Shown here: positions 8,794 to 17,248 of the stretch, piece by piece
Layout of the letters: the number at the start of each line of letters is the position of its first letter
Position numbering within the stretch: the first letter of the stretch is position 1
NCBI RefSeq assembly: GCF_018729455.1
Contig: NZ_JAHHZF010000005.1
Location: 372,001-436,000, forward strand
Reading direction: 5' to 3'
Length of the DNA stretch: 64,000 bases
Source: Prosthecodimorpha staleyi
GTDB lineage: Bacteria > Pseudomonadota > Alphaproteobacteria > Rhizobiales > Ancalomicrobiaceae
Notes under the pieces: generated by a model
Told to the model about the DNA's origin: nothing
The model's input: only the letters and a program-made list of their open reading frames with translations
Databases searched by the model: none
Position numbers and translations under genes: made by a program

Positions 8794-9920
8794 TCACCTC
8801 GTTCCTCCTCAAAGGCTTCGACCGCCGCGTCACCTTCGCGGTCCTGATCCTCGCGGTCATCGCCGTGGCGGTGCCCTGCTTCAACCTCTACCTGCCGCAG
8901 AACCATCCGCTGCATGTGCCGACCTATCTGGTGCAGCTCTGGGGCAAGTATGCCGCCTATGCGATGCTCGCCGTCGCCCTCGATCTGGTTTGGGGCTATT
9001 GCGGCATCCTCTCGCTCGGCCACGGCGCCTTCTTCGCGCTCGGCGGCTACGCGATGGGCATGTATCTGATGCGCCAGATCGGCACCCGCGGCGTCTATGC
9101 CCACCCGATCCTGCCGGACTTCATGGTCTTCCTGAACTGGAAGGAGCTGCCGGTCACCTGGTACGGCTTCGACTGGTTCGGCTATGCGGCCTTCATGGTG
9201 ATGTTCGTGCCGGGCCTGCTCGCCTTCGTGTTTGGCTGGTTCGCCTTCCGCTCGCGTGTCACCGGCGTCTATCTGTCGATCATCACCCAGGCGATGACCT
9301 ATGCGCTGCTGCTGGCCTTCTTCCGCAACGACATGGGCTTCGGCGGCAATAACGGCCTGACCGACTTCAAGGATATCCTCGGCTACAACATCCAGGCCGA
9401 CACGACCCGCGCCGGCCTGTTCTTCCTGACCGTGCTGGCCGTGATCCTGTCGCTGATCCTGGCCTCGGCGATCGTGAATTCGAAGCTCGGCAAGGTGCTG
9501 CTGGCGATCCGCGACGCGGAAAGCCGGACGCGCTTCATCGGCTACCGGGTCGAGAACTTCAAGGTCTTCGTCTTCACCGTCTCGGCCTGCATGGCCGGGA
9601 TCGCCGGCGCGCTCTACGTGCCGCAGGTCGGCATCATCAACCCGTCCGAATTCTCGCCGGCCAACTCGATCGAGGCGGTCATCTGGGTGGCGGTCGGCGG
9701 GCGCGGCACGCTGGTCGGCGCCGTCGTCGGCGCGGTCGCGGTCAACTGGGGCAAGACCTGGTTCACCGGCGCCTTTCCGGCCTACTGGCTGTTCGCGCTC
9801 GGCGCGCTCTTCGTCCTCGTCACGCTGTTCCTGCCCAAGGGCATCATCGGCACCCTGTCGAGCCTGATGGCGCGCCGCCCGGCGCCCGCCGGGACCCTCA
9901 ATCCCAAGCCGGCCGAGTGA
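8790..9920 (+). CDS. urtC: Urea ABC transporter, permease UrtC
   Basis: This is a 376-residue LivM-type inner-membrane permease. The first helix follows MITSFLLKGFDRR, and VWGYCGILSLGHGAFFALGG is the conserved family segment. The loop with TYLVQLWGKYAAY and the insert around NWKELPVTWYGFDWF are typical of UrtC rather than LivM. The ATG overlaps the urtB stop by 4 bp, and its own TGA overlaps the GTG of urtD. Confidence 0.96.
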   Translation: MITSFLLKGFDRRVTFAVLILAVIAVAVPCFNLYLPQNHPLHVPTYLVQLWGKYAAYAMLAVALDLVWGYCGILSLGHGAFFALGGYAMGMYLMRQIGTRGVYAHPILPDFMVFLNWKELPVTWYGFDWFGYAAFMVMFVPGLLAFVFGWFAFRSRVTGVYLSIITQAMTYALLLAFFRNDMGFGGNNGLTDFKDILGYNIQADTTRAGLFFLTVLAVILSLILASAIVNSKLGKVLLAIRDAESRTRFIGYRVENFKVFVFTVSACMAGIAGALYVPQVGIINPSEFSPANSIEAVIWVAVGGRGTLVGAVVGAVAVNWGKTWFTGAFPAYWLFALGALFVLVTLFLPKGIIGTLSSLMARRPAPAGTLNPKPAE

Positions 9921-10675
9921 TCGCCATGGACCTCGCCAAGAACTCGCTCCTCTATCTCGACGGCGTCGCGGTCTCCTTCGACGGCTACAAGGCCCTGCGC
10001 GGCCTCTCCATGGTGATCGCGCCGGGCGAGATGCGCGCGATCATCGGCCCGAACGGCGCCGGCAAGACCACCATGATGGACGTGATCACCGGCAAGACCC
10101 GCCCCGACGAGGGCGAGGTGCTGTTCGCCGGCTCGACCGACCTGACCCAGATGGACGAGGCCGCGATCGCCTCGCTCGGCATCGGCCGCAAGTTCCAGAA
10201 GCCGACCGTGTTCGAGAGCCAGACGGTGCGCGACAATCTCGTGCTCGCCCTGCAGGGCGACCGCGGCACCTTCGCGACCCTGTTCCACCGCCTGACGGGC
10301 AAGGAGGCGACGCGGCTCGACGAGCTCCTGGAGACCATCAAGCTGCAGGACCGCCAGAACGAACTGGCCAGGAATCTCAGCCACGGCCAGAAGCAGTGGC
10401 TGGAGATCGGCATGCTGCTCGCCCAGGAGCCGAAGCTGCTGCTGGTCGACGAACCGGTCGCCGGCATGACCGATGCCGAGACGATGGAGACCGCCCACCT
10501 CTTGCGCAAGATCAACGAGACCAAATCGGTCGTGGTGGTCGAGCACGACATGCATTTCGTGCGCGAGCTCGGCGTCAAGGTGACCGTGCTGCACGAAGGC
10601 GCGGTGTTGTCCGAAGGGTCGATCGACCATGTCGCCAACGACCCGCGCGTCATCGAAGTCTATCTGGGGCGCTGA
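9917..10675 (+). CDS. urtD: Urea ABC transporter, ATP-binding protein UrtD
   Basis: The 252-residue LivG-type ATPase has Walker A GPNGAGKTT, signature LSHGQKQWLEIGM and Walker B LLLVDEPVAGMTD. LSHGQKQW in place of LSGGQ is normal for UrtD. The GTG at 9917 overlaps the urtC stop (GTGA); an alternative ATG lies at 9926. It couples ATP hydrolysis to urea uptake together with UrtE. Confidence 0.96.
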   Translation: MIAMDLAKNSLLYLDGVAVSFDGYKALRGLSMVIAPGEMRAIIGPNGAGKTTMMDVITGKTRPDEGEVLFAGSTDLTQMDEAAIASLGIGRKFQKPTVFESQTVRDNLVLALQGDRGTFATLFHRLTGKEATRLDELLETIKLQDRQNELARNLSHGQKQWLEIGMLLAQEPKLLLVDEPVAGMTDAETMETAHLLRKINETKSVVVVEHDMHFVRELGVKVTVLHEGAVLSEGSIDHVANDPRVIEVYLGR

Positions 10676-10681
10676 GAACCG

Positions 10682-11377
10682 ATGCTGACCGTCTCCAACA
10701 TCGACCTCTTCTACGGCGCCGCCCAGGCGTTGCGCTCGGTCTCGGTCTCGGCGAAGGCCGGCGAGATCTCCTGCGTGCTCGGCCGCAACGGCGTCGGCAA
10801 GACCTCGCTCCTCAGGGCCATCACCGGCCACCAGCCGATCACCAAGGGCTCGATCGTCTGGGAGGGGCAGGATCTCGGCCGCATGCCGCCCTACGAGCGC
10901 GCGCGCCGCGGCATCGCCTTCGTGCCGCAGGGGCGCGAGATCTTCCCGCTTCTGACCGTGCGCGAGAATCTCGAAACCGGCTATGCCTGCCTGCCGCGCT
11001 CGGAACGCTACGTGCCCGACGAGATCTACGATCTCTTCCCCGTCCTGAAGGACATGCTCTGGCGGCGCGGCGGCGACCTCTCCGGCGGCCAGCAGCAGCA
11101 GCTCGCCATCGGCCGCGCCCTGGTCACCCGGCCGCGCCTGCTCGTCCTCGACGAGCCGACCGAAGGCATCCAGCCGTCGATCATCAAGGATATCGGCCGG
11201 GCGCTCGAATACCTGCGCTCCAAGGGCACCATGGCGATCCTGCTGGTCGAGCAGTATTTCGACTTCGCCAAGGAACTGGCCGACAGCTACGCCGTGCTCG
11301 ACCGCGGCGAGGTGGTCATTGCCGGCACCAAGGACGAGGTCGACCCCGAACAGGTCCGCGCCAAGATCGCGGTGTGA
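10682..11377 (+). CDS. urtE: Urea ABC transporter, ATP-binding protein UrtE
   Basis: The 231-residue LivF-type ATPase has Walker A GRNGVGKTS, signature LSGGQQQQLAIGRAL and Walker B LLVLDEPTEGIQPS. The valine in GVGKTS and the QPS after Walker B are characteristic of UrtE. It begins 6 bp after urtD and ends the operon. A convergent gene of different composition lies just beyond. Confidence 0.96.
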   Translation: MLTVSNIDLFYGAAQALRSVSVSAKAGEISCVLGRNGVGKTSLLRAITGHQPITKGSIVWEGQDLGRMPPYERARRGIAFVPQGREIFPLLTVRENLETGYACLPRSERYVPDEIYDLFPVLKDMLWRRGGDLSGGQQQQLAIGRALVTRPRLLVLDEPTEGIQPSIIKDIGRALEYLRSKGTMAILLVEQYFDFAKELADSYAVLDRGEVVIAGTKDEVDPEQVRAKIAV

Positions 11378-11406
11378 GGCGGGAGAGCAATGGACAGTAG
11401 CACCGC

Positions 11407-11433
11407 AGCGATGCGCCTTAGGTGCGCTTCGCT
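11407..11433. terminator. Bidirectional hairpin between urtE and the trypsin-pYEATS gene
   Basis: AGCGATGCGC and GCGCTTCGCT pair with one mismatch across a 7-nt loop. The hairpin lies 29 bp after the urtE stop and 14 bp beyond the stop of the convergent gene. No T tract is seen. Confidence 0.4.
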
Positions 11434-11447
11434 ATCACGCGACGGAG

Positions 11448-12590
11448 TTAGCGGCTGAGAAAGTCAGGCGGCAGACCAGGAAGCCGGGATACATCGTATT
11501 CGAGAAGCACATCATCGCCGTCAATCTCGCGCAGAACCGCACCTGCCGTATACACGCCGTAGGAGATTATCTCGGCAAGCACTGCGCGATCACCAGTCGG
11601 CTCGGCCGTCCGGACCAGGAACTCGGACGGATTGAAGGTCTCGTGGAGAACAAACAAAATGGGCATATTGAGATCACGACCGTCCGTCGATCGAACAATA
11701 AGGTCATGGACAAAATACTGACCGCTTGGTGCAACCCGGCGCAAGACTCCGGTCAGCTCGAACCCGGCAGCCGTGCTTGAGCCGCCGAAACGACCCTTGT
11801 TCAGGTCATCAGGATCCAAAGGTCTTTTGCTCTTCTTTGGCGCTTGCGGCTTCGAAGGCTTTGCGACGGAAGCCTTAACCTGAACAGCTGCCGCCTGCCC
11901 CTTGGCCAGCGACCGGATATCGTCGTTGCGTGATTGCGTAACGGTCGCAAATTCCGCCCAAACGAAGCGCAAGGCCGGCAGACTGATCGCGAGCCCCTTC
12001 CCGTTCTCCCGCCATCGGAAAGCGACGATGGCGGCAGGATTGCCACTCTCGTTCAAGATCACCCCGCCGCTATGACCGGGAAGAACCTCCCCGCCGATCG
12101 CCTGAAACTCGTAACCGACGACACCACTACGGATTCGATCGGTCAGGATCTCGACCTCACGGGTCACTTGGACGCGCACCGGCGATTTGACGAAGTGCAT
12201 ATCTGGCAGGGCATCGAAGGCATAATATTGATAGACGCTCGACGGCTCCGCTAACGGCAATCGGAGGGACCCGATCTCGGCAGGTACGGCTCCCGGAAGA
12301 TCGACATCGACGATCGCGAGGTCGATATTGCCGACATGACAACGGCGGATCCGCCGAGACGCGTCATCGCGTATATCGCTGCCCGGCTCATCGCCATCGC
12401 CCAACAAGGGCACGCCGGCGATCCGCGTGTATCCCCCCTTAGGCACCACATGAGAGCAGGTCAAAACGGTACACGACCCACTCCCGGCCGCGATTACCAA
12501 TCCAGCGCCATGGGATGCGACATTGCGGGAAATGGACGAAATCAAAACGCATGCCGCGGAGGACCGAGCAGATGCGTCCTCGGAGATCAT
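11448..12590 (-). CDS. Trypsin-like serine peptidase fused to a pYEATS-like domain
   Basis: The 380-residue protein has a chymotrypsin-fold peptidase in its first 210 residues. The apparent triad is His47 (LTCSHVV), Asp90 (NIDLAIVD) and Ser174 (PGHSGG). A lysine/proline-rich linker (about 228-258) leads to a C-terminal beta-sandwich-like domain (260-365) with FGGSSTAAGFEL, VRSTDGRDL, ILFVLHETFNPSE and a final small-residue strand. This pattern resembles prokaryotic YEATS (pYEATS) domains. No signal peptide is present, so it should act in the cytoplasm. Its ATG overlaps the stop of the small Trypco1-like gene by 4 bp. Such peptidases are predicted effectors in bacterial conflict systems. The pYEATS assignment is by pattern only. 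GC content is visibly lower than in neighbouring genes. Confidence 0.8.
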   Translation of the reverse strand: MISEDASARSSAACVLISSISRNVASHGAGLVIAAGSGSCTVLTCSHVVPKGGYTRIAGVPLLGDGDEPGSDIRDDASRRIRRCHVGNIDLAIVDVDLPGAVPAEIGSLRLPLAEPSSVYQYYAFDALPDMHFVKSPVRVQVTREVEILTDRIRSGVVGYEFQAIGGEVLPGHSGGVILNESGNPAAIVAFRWRENGKGLAISLPALRFVWAEFATVTQSRNDDIRSLAKGQAAAVQVKASVAKPSKPQAPKKSKRPLDPDDLNKGRFGGSSTAAGFELTGVLRRVAPSGQYFVHDLIVRSTDGRDLNMPILFVLHETFNPSEFLVRTAEPTGDRAVLAEIISYGVYTAGAVLREIDGDDVLLEYDVSRLPGLPPDFLSR

Positions 12591-12901
12591 TGCTGCGCAC
12601 CGCGATTCACGGTCAGCGTCACTTTGACGGAGCCTTCTGCACTCGCTTTGCAGATCACAAGATTGCCCTCGGCCGTGAACGAAAAGCCAAGAACAACCTC
12701 CGCACTTTCGACCGTGGTCTGAGCCAGCGCTGCCGCCACACTGTTTGCGACCGGCGCGACGAAATTCTGGATTGCGCCAACTACTTTGCTGAACTCGCGA
12801 TTTACGTTCGAAACTTGAGCCGAGTTGATCGGTTCCGCACGTCCGGCGGTGCCCGATATCTCGATCAACACGTCATCACTAAATTGAATGACATTACTCA
12901 T
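12587..12901 (-). CDS. Trypsin-co-occurring domain (Trypco1-like) protein
   Basis: The protein has 104 residues. Its C-terminal half ends in VVLGFSFTAEGNLVICKASAEGSVKVTLTV, split here as VVLGFSFTAEGNLV and ICKASAEGSVKVTLTV. This matches the pattern of the Trypco1 family (EVxFGxxLxAExGxVIxxAxAEANFKVTLTW), small proteins encoded next to trypsin-like peptidases. The strong ribosome site GGGAGG is about 9 bp before the ATG at 12901. The overlap with the peptidase gene (ATGA) indicates one translationally coupled unit. Its function is unknown; it could present targets to the peptidase or regulate it. Confidence 0.78.
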   Translation of the reverse strand: MSNVIQFSDDVLIEISGTAGRAEPINSAQVSNVNREFSKVVGAIQNFVAPVANSVAAALAQTTVESAEVVLGFSFTAEGNLVICKASAEGSVKVTLTVNRGAQQ

Positions 12902-13116
12902 CGAATAATCCTCCCAAAATGGCGGACCCGCGCTCCGATTACGTGAGAACAGGTCGCGCTAGATAAATAATGATTAAGAAAACTTTAAAAATAAAACTAC
13001 CATCAACCACCGATGCGAGCAAGTCGGCAGTCACGCCGACTGTCACATTGGTCAGGCTCCCGCCTGCCCCAAGCACTTCTCTATGATCGATCGCTATTTT
13101 GCGATGCTCTGCGAAC
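12902..13116. other. AT-rich intergenic region, probable promoter of the Trypco1/peptidase pair
   Basis: About 50 bp around 12960-13010 are strongly AT-rich, unlike the rest of the window. Read on the minus strand they hold promoter-like A/T runs, but I cannot fix a -35/-10 pair. A 7-bp hairpin (AGTCGGC/GCCGACT, 13022-13041) could end the YciI transcript. Confidence 0.4.
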
Positions 13117-13413
13117 TCAGAGAACCACCGGCCGTTCCGCGAAGGCCTTGCCCCAGGCGAACAGGCGGTAGCGGCGGTATTGGTAACGATAGTAGGGGTC
13201 GGCCTCGATGAGGTCGATGACCTCGGCCTTGGACGGAGCCTCGATGATCCAGAGGGCGCCGACATATTGGCCGTTGGGTTGCGGGCGGAGGCCGCCGGCG
13301 ATCAGGATGCGGTCGCGGTTCTTGTCCAGATAGGCGAGATGGGCTTCGCCGTTCTCGGCGCGCACCTGCGCCATCTCTTCAGAATCCTCGAAGAATACCA
13401 TCCAGCGTGCCAT
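13117..13413 (-). CDS. YciI-family protein
   Basis: This 98-residue YCII/dimeric alpha-beta-barrel protein begins MARWMVFFEDSEEM. It contains the family's AHLAYLDKNRDRILIAGGLRP (split as AHLAYLDKNRDR and ILIAGGLRP) and the C-terminal VIDLIEADPYYRYQYRRYRLFAW. The conserved His and Asp of the YciI pseudo-active site are present (residues about 24 and 78). GGAGGGGG lies just before the ATG at 13413, which decides against a longer reading from 13497. Its role is unknown. A 305-bp gap without recognisable features separates it from the gene upstream. Confidence 0.85.
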   Translation of the reverse strand: MARWMVFFEDSEEMAQVRAENGEAHLAYLDKNRDRILIAGGLRPQPNGQYVGALWIIEAPSKAEVIDLIEADPYYRYQYRRYRLFAWGKAFAERPVVL

Positions 13414-13718
13414 GTCGTCCCCCTCCCGCGCGGCGCCGCGCCCCTGAGGCGCCGAACCGTTCCGCACGGGCAAACGAAAACCGCGCCTGGTCGCCATGGC
13501 GGCCGGGCGGCTTCCGGGCGCGCATCTTCGGGAAATGACGTATGGCTGTCCAACGAAAGCTATCGATCGGATTCATCACCATTTTTGACGAATGCCGGCC
13601 GACGCCTGCGCGCGCCACCCCGGATGGCACCGGACTCCGCCGCGTTCGGTCGGCCGGAACCGATCGCCGCAACGGCACAACGCCGTGCGACAGGCGCACC
13701 CGCCGGCCGGGTCCCGCC

Positions 13719-14492
13719 TCAGCCGCGCGCCTCGATCTCGGCGCGCAATTCGGCCAGGAACGGGATGTCGGCGAACTGGTCCGGGCGGACGCGCTCCCAG
13801 TCGACACCATGCGGCTGCGGGTGCGTGGTGCGGGTCTCGATCAGCTCGTCCGGGGTGGCGATCCAGTCGAGCGCCGAATCATGCGCCTCGATCACCAGCC
13901 GGTCGCGGTCGACCACCTGCAGGCCGTGCACGGTGGTGACGATCGGGGTCGAGGGCCGCACCAGGCCCAGTTCGCGGAAGATGCCGAGTTCGAGATCGGC
14001 GAAGCCGCCGCCCTTGCCGGTGCGGCCGCCGGCGCGCGTGACCGCGACCGAGCCGACCACGATCAGGTCCATCGGCCGCATCTCCTGGAAGCGGACCGGC
14101 TCGCCGACCTCCACGAAGACCTCCGAGCGGGCCGCATCCGCGAAGGCGATGCCGCGCCGGGCGAGGACATCCGGATCGAGCAGCACGAAGGGGAACGGCT
14201 TGACCAGTTCCGGCACCGGCGCATAGAGCCGCTTGCCGGCCTCCAGCGCCTTGCGCCGGACGGGAATCTGCGGTGGGTCCGGATTGCATTTGACGATCGC
14301 CGCGTCGCGCCAGGCCTTCAGCGTGGCCAGCCGTTCCGCCGCCGCCTCCGCACCGACATAGTCCGGAATGCGGCTGCGCACCGGACCGACGCCGGCGCCC
14401 GACGTCTCCAGATCGCTCCAGACCGCATGGCGCAGCCCGTCCTTGGTCTCGTTGCGGCCCTGCCAGCGGGCGCCCTCCCCGGTCGCCGCCAT
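13719..14492 (-). CDS. 5-formyltetrahydrofolate cyclo-ligase paralogue (COG0212-like)
   Basis: The 257-residue protein has the MTHFS fold, with the phosphate-binding segment GGRTGKGGGFADLELG near residues 154-169 and a basic N-terminal region. Its length and the MRPMDLIVVGSVAVTR strand fit the COG0212 paralogue rather than true cyclo-ligase (about 190 residues). The paralogue has been linked to thiamin metabolism, but its reaction is not established. It begins 2 bp after the HpxZ-like gene and is probably the last gene of the ureide operon, where formyl groups could be an issue (formamidase is in the same operon). Confidence 0.78.
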   Translation of the reverse strand: MAATGEGARWQGRNETKDGLRHAVWSDLETSGAGVGPVRSRIPDYVGAEAAAERLATLKAWRDAAIVKCNPDPPQIPVRRKALEAGKRLYAPVPELVKPFPFVLLDPDVLARRGIAFADAARSEVFVEVGEPVRFQEMRPMDLIVVGSVAVTRAGGRTGKGGGFADLELGIFRELGLVRPSTPIVTTVHGLQVVDRDRLVIEAHDSALDWIATPDELIETRTTHPQPHGVDWERVRPDQFADIPFLAELRAEIEARG

Positions 14493-14494
14493 GG

Positions 14495-14878
14495 TCAGGC
14501 CTCCGCGATCACGCTGACATGGGCGGCGACGACCTTCCAGCCGTCCTCGGTGCGCGCCCAGGTCTGCATCTGGCGGCCGATCTTGCCCGGCATGCTGTCC
14601 CGCCGGAACAGCGTCGAGGCGACCGCGAAGTCGCGGCCGTAGGTGGTGATCACCGTGCGCTCGATGGTGCGGGCGAGCCCGGCCGGGGACCGCGCCGAGC
14701 GGAAGGCCGCGATCTCGGCGAAGCCGTAGAGATTTTCGCCGATGCCGTAGCGGATCGTCTCCGGCGCGTCGCGGAACAGCCGGCCAAGCATCTCCACGTC
14801 GTTCTCGCCGAGCGCGGTCTCGTAGATCGCGAAGGCGGCCTCGACCTCGGCCTTGACCTCCGGAATGTCGACTTCCAT
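14495..14878 (-). CDS. hpxZ: HpxZ/AtzH-like protein (SnoaL-like fold)
   Basis: The 127-residue protein matches oxalurate catabolism protein HpxZ / AtzH-like proteins. Diagnostic segments are IPEVKAEVEAAFAIYE at the N-terminus, RYGIGENLYGFAEIAAFR, RTVITTYGRDFA and WKVVAAHVSVI. The family has an NTF2-like fold and is always found with AtzE/AtzG-type amidases, but its catalytic role is unclear. ATG 14878 shares one base with the TGA of the amidase gene, so translation is likely coupled. Confidence 0.85.
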   Translation of the reverse strand: MEVDIPEVKAEVEAAFAIYETALGENDVEMLGRLFRDAPETIRYGIGENLYGFAEIAAFRSARSPAGLARTIERTVITTYGRDFAVASTLFRRDSMPGKIGRQMQTWARTEDGWKVVAAHVSVIAEA

Positions 14879-16290
14879 CACGCCGGCACCTCCGCCACGA
14901 AACTCCTGCACGTGCCCGCCGCCTCCAGCGCCGCGGAGACGCGCAGCACCAGATCCTCCCGCCAGGGCGCGGCGATCACCTGCACGCCGATCGGCAGCAC
15001 CGCGCCCTCCAGCCAGACCGGCACGGTCGCGACCGGCAGGCCGATGAACGAGATCGCCTGGGTGTAGACACCCATGTTGGGCCGGAGCGGCACCTCGACG
15101 CCGTCGAGCATGAGCGTCGTTTCCTCCGAGCGCGGCGCGAAGCAGGGCGTCGCCGGCGCCAGCAGGATGTCGAAGCGCTCGAACAGTTCGCGGGCGCGCT
15201 CGCGATACCAGCTGCGCAGCTTCTGGGCGCCGATCAGCCAGGGGGTCGGGATCATCGCGCCCGCGATGAAACGGTCGCGCGTCGCCGGATCGTAGTCCTG
15301 CGGCCGGCTTCGGATGCGGTCGAAATGCAGCGAGGATCCGGTCGCCGCCGTGATCACGAAGCCGGCGGCGCGCGCGGCGGTGGCCTGCGGCAGGATCGCC
15401 TCCTCGGTCGCGCCGAGCGCCGCCGCCACCGTCTCGACGCCGCGATAGGCCTCCGGATGGCCGAAGCGCTTGAAGTGGTCGCCGAGCACGCCGATGCGCA
15501 GGCCGTCGAGACCCTTGCCGAGTTCCGGCACCGTCGGCTCGACCGGACGGTCGGCGAGGTGCGCGTCGGCCGGCTCGGGTCCCTGCATCAGGTCGTAGGC
15601 AAGCGCCAGATCGGCGGTCGCGCGCGCCATCGGGCCGAGATGGTCGAATTCGGCCACGAACGGATAGGTGCCGTGCCGGGTCAGCCGGCCGAAGGTCGGC
15701 TTCAGGCCGAACAGGCCGCAGAGCGAGGACGGCACGCGGATCGAGCCGTTGGTGTCCGAGCCGAGCGCCAGCGGCACCATGCCGGAGGCGACCGCCGTGC
15801 CCGAGCCGCCTGAGGAGCCGCCGGCCATGCGGGCGGGGTCGTGCGGGTTCAACGCATTGCCGTCATGGACGTTCTGGCCCGTGAAATCATAGGCATATTC
15901 GCCCATGTTGAGGCCGCCGAGCAGGATCGCACCGGCTTCCTCCAGCCGCGCGCCGAGCGCCGAATCGGCCTCCGCCGGCGCCCGTTCGCGGTTGATCTTC
16001 GAGCCGGCCCGCGTCGGCAGGCCCTCGATGTCGAACAGGTTCTTGACCGCATAGGGCACGCCGGCGAGCGGCGGCAGCGTCTCGCCGCGGGCGCGGGCGG
16101 CATCGATTCTCCCCGCCTTGGCGAGCGCGCGCGCCGCGGTCACGTCCGTGAAGGCGTTGAGGCGCGGGTTGAGCGCCGCGATTCGGTCGAGGCAGAGCCG
16201 CACGATGTCGTCGGCGCTGACCTGGCCGGTGCGCACGGCCGCGGCGATCTCGGTCGCGGTGCCGAGGGAGGGATCGAGAGGCAGGCTCAT
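14878..16290 (-). CDS. atzE: AtzE-family amidohydrolase
   Basis: This 470-residue amidase-signature enzyme has the catalytic Lys83 (YAVKNLFD), cis-Ser159 (GGSSGGS) and nucleophile Ser183 (GSDTNGSIR). The segment MGEYAYDFTGQNVHDGN is typical of AtzE/HpxY. AtzE hydrolyses 1-carboxybiuret in the cyanuric acid pathway, and HpxY is implicated in oxalurate breakdown. The true substrate here is not certain because the cyanuric acid hydrolase and HpxW are not in the window. The ATG overlaps the AtzG-like stop by 4 bp, as expected for an AtzE-AtzG complex. Confidence 0.9.
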   Translation of the reverse strand: MSLPLDPSLGTATEIAAAVRTGQVSADDIVRLCLDRIAALNPRLNAFTDVTAARALAKAGRIDAARARGETLPPLAGVPYAVKNLFDIEGLPTRAGSKINRERAPAEADSALGARLEEAGAILLGGLNMGEYAYDFTGQNVHDGNALNPHDPARMAGGSSGGSGTAVASGMVPLALGSDTNGSIRVPSSLCGLFGLKPTFGRLTRHGTYPFVAEFDHLGPMARATADLALAYDLMQGPEPADAHLADRPVEPTVPELGKGLDGLRIGVLGDHFKRFGHPEAYRGVETVAAALGATEEAILPQATAARAAGFVITAATGSSLHFDRIRSRPQDYDPATRDRFIAGAMIPTPWLIGAQKLRSWYRERARELFERFDILLAPATPCFAPRSEETTLMLDGVEVPLRPNMGVYTQAISFIGLPVATVPVWLEGAVLPIGVQVIAAPWREDLVLRVSAALEAAGTCRSFVAEVPA

Positions 16291-16475
16291 GGGCGGAACA
16301 CCGGCGCCGGTTCGCTGTCTTCGGGGATGTCGACCGACAGCGCCAGTTCGGCCGCCTTGGCGATGGCCGCCATATTGGCGACCACCGACGGGCGCCAGGC
16401 CTCCTCGATGGTCAGGCCCAGCATCGTTTCCATATGGGCGACATGCGCCGCGGCATCGAAGGCGGGAGGGTTCAT
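16287..16475 (-). CDS. AtzG-like small subunit (DUF4089)
   Basis: The 62-residue protein has two short helices, HVAHMETMLGLTI and RPSVVANMAAIAKAAELA, followed by VDIPEDSEPAPVFRP. This is the signature of AtzG/HpxX, the small partner that stabilises the AtzE-type amidase in a GatC-like way. The 4-bp overlap with the amidase gene supports the assignment. Confidence 0.88.
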   Translation of the reverse strand: MNPPAFDAAAHVAHMETMLGLTIEEAWRPSVVANMAAIAKAAELALSVDIPEDSEPAPVFRP

Positions 16476-16541
16476 GCGCTCTGTCTCATGGCGCCCTCCA
16501 GGGGCGATGCGGGAGGGCGGGCGGTGCGGGAGGGCGGGCGA

Positions 16542-17204
16542 TCAGCCGACGGCGGCCTTCAGCGTGGCGAGGTCGGTCGACCAGCCGACGATGCCGCCCT
16601 GGGCGGTCATCATGCGGATCGCCGCGGCCTTGAATTCGGGAAAGTAGCTTTCGGTGGCGTCCTCGACCAGCAGGCACTCGTAGCCGCGGTCGTTGGCTTC
16701 GCGCATGGTGGTCTGCACGCAGACTTCGGTGGTGACGCCGGCGAAGACCAGATGGGTGATGCCCTTCAGGCGCAGGATGTCGCCGAGCGCGGTGGCGTAG
16801 AAGGCACCCTTGCCGGGCTTGTCGATGACGATCTCACCCGGCTGCGGCGCCAGGTCCGGCACGATGTCGTTGCCCGGCTCGCCGCGCACCAGGATGCGGC
16901 CCATCGGACCCTCGTCGCCGATTCGGAGACTCGGCGCGCCGCGGTCGCGCTTGGCCGGCGGGCAGTCGGCAAGGTCGGCGGAATGGGATTCGCGGGTATG
17001 GACGATGGTCCAGCCCTTGGCGCGGAACAGGCCGATCAGGTCGCGCACGGTCGGCACGACCGCCTGCAGGAGCGCGACATCGTTGCCCAGCGTCTCGCCG
17101 AAGCCGCCCGGCTCGACGAAATCGCGCTGCATGTCGATCACCATCAGCGCGACGCGGGCCGGATCGAGCTCGTAGGCGAAGGGCTTGGCGGGGACGGTGA
17201 CCAT
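16542..17204 (-). CDS. Isochorismatase-family cysteine hydrolase (biuret hydrolase-like)
   Basis: The 220-residue protein has the cysteine-hydrolase triad Asp24 (MVIDMQRDF), Lys129 (IDKPGKGAF) and Cys162 (TTEVCVQTT). [22 protein letters not shown] is shared with the biuret/ureidoacrylate hydrolase group. It is a clear relative of the BiuH-type enzyme 1.6 kb upstream in the same operon, with which it shares the triad spacing after the Asp, but its N-terminus is shorter. Likely substrates are carbamoyl amides; the exact one is unknown. The start ATG at 17204 follows a gap of 44 bp after the ABC ATPase gene. Confidence 0.88.
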   Translation of the reverse strand: MVTVPAKPFAYELDPARVALMVIDMQRDFVEPGGFGETLGNDVALLQAVVPTVRDLIGLFRAKGWTIVHTRESHSADLADCPPAKRDRGAPSLRIGDEGPMGRILVRGEPGNDIVPDLAPQPGEIVIDKPGKGAFYATALGDILRLKGITHLVFAGVTTEVCVQTTMREANDRGYECLLVEDATESYFPEFKAAAIRMMTAQGGIVGWSTDLATLKAAVG

Positions 17205-17248
17205 GGCTGTCCGGTTCCGATGCGGGTGGGGCCGGGGCGGGCCGGCGG

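Noticed and set aside
11448-12901. The trypsin-like gene considered as a periplasmic HtrA/DegP protease.
   Set aside because: It lacks a signal peptide and PDZ domain. The C-terminal domain and the overlapping Trypco1-like gene point elsewhere.
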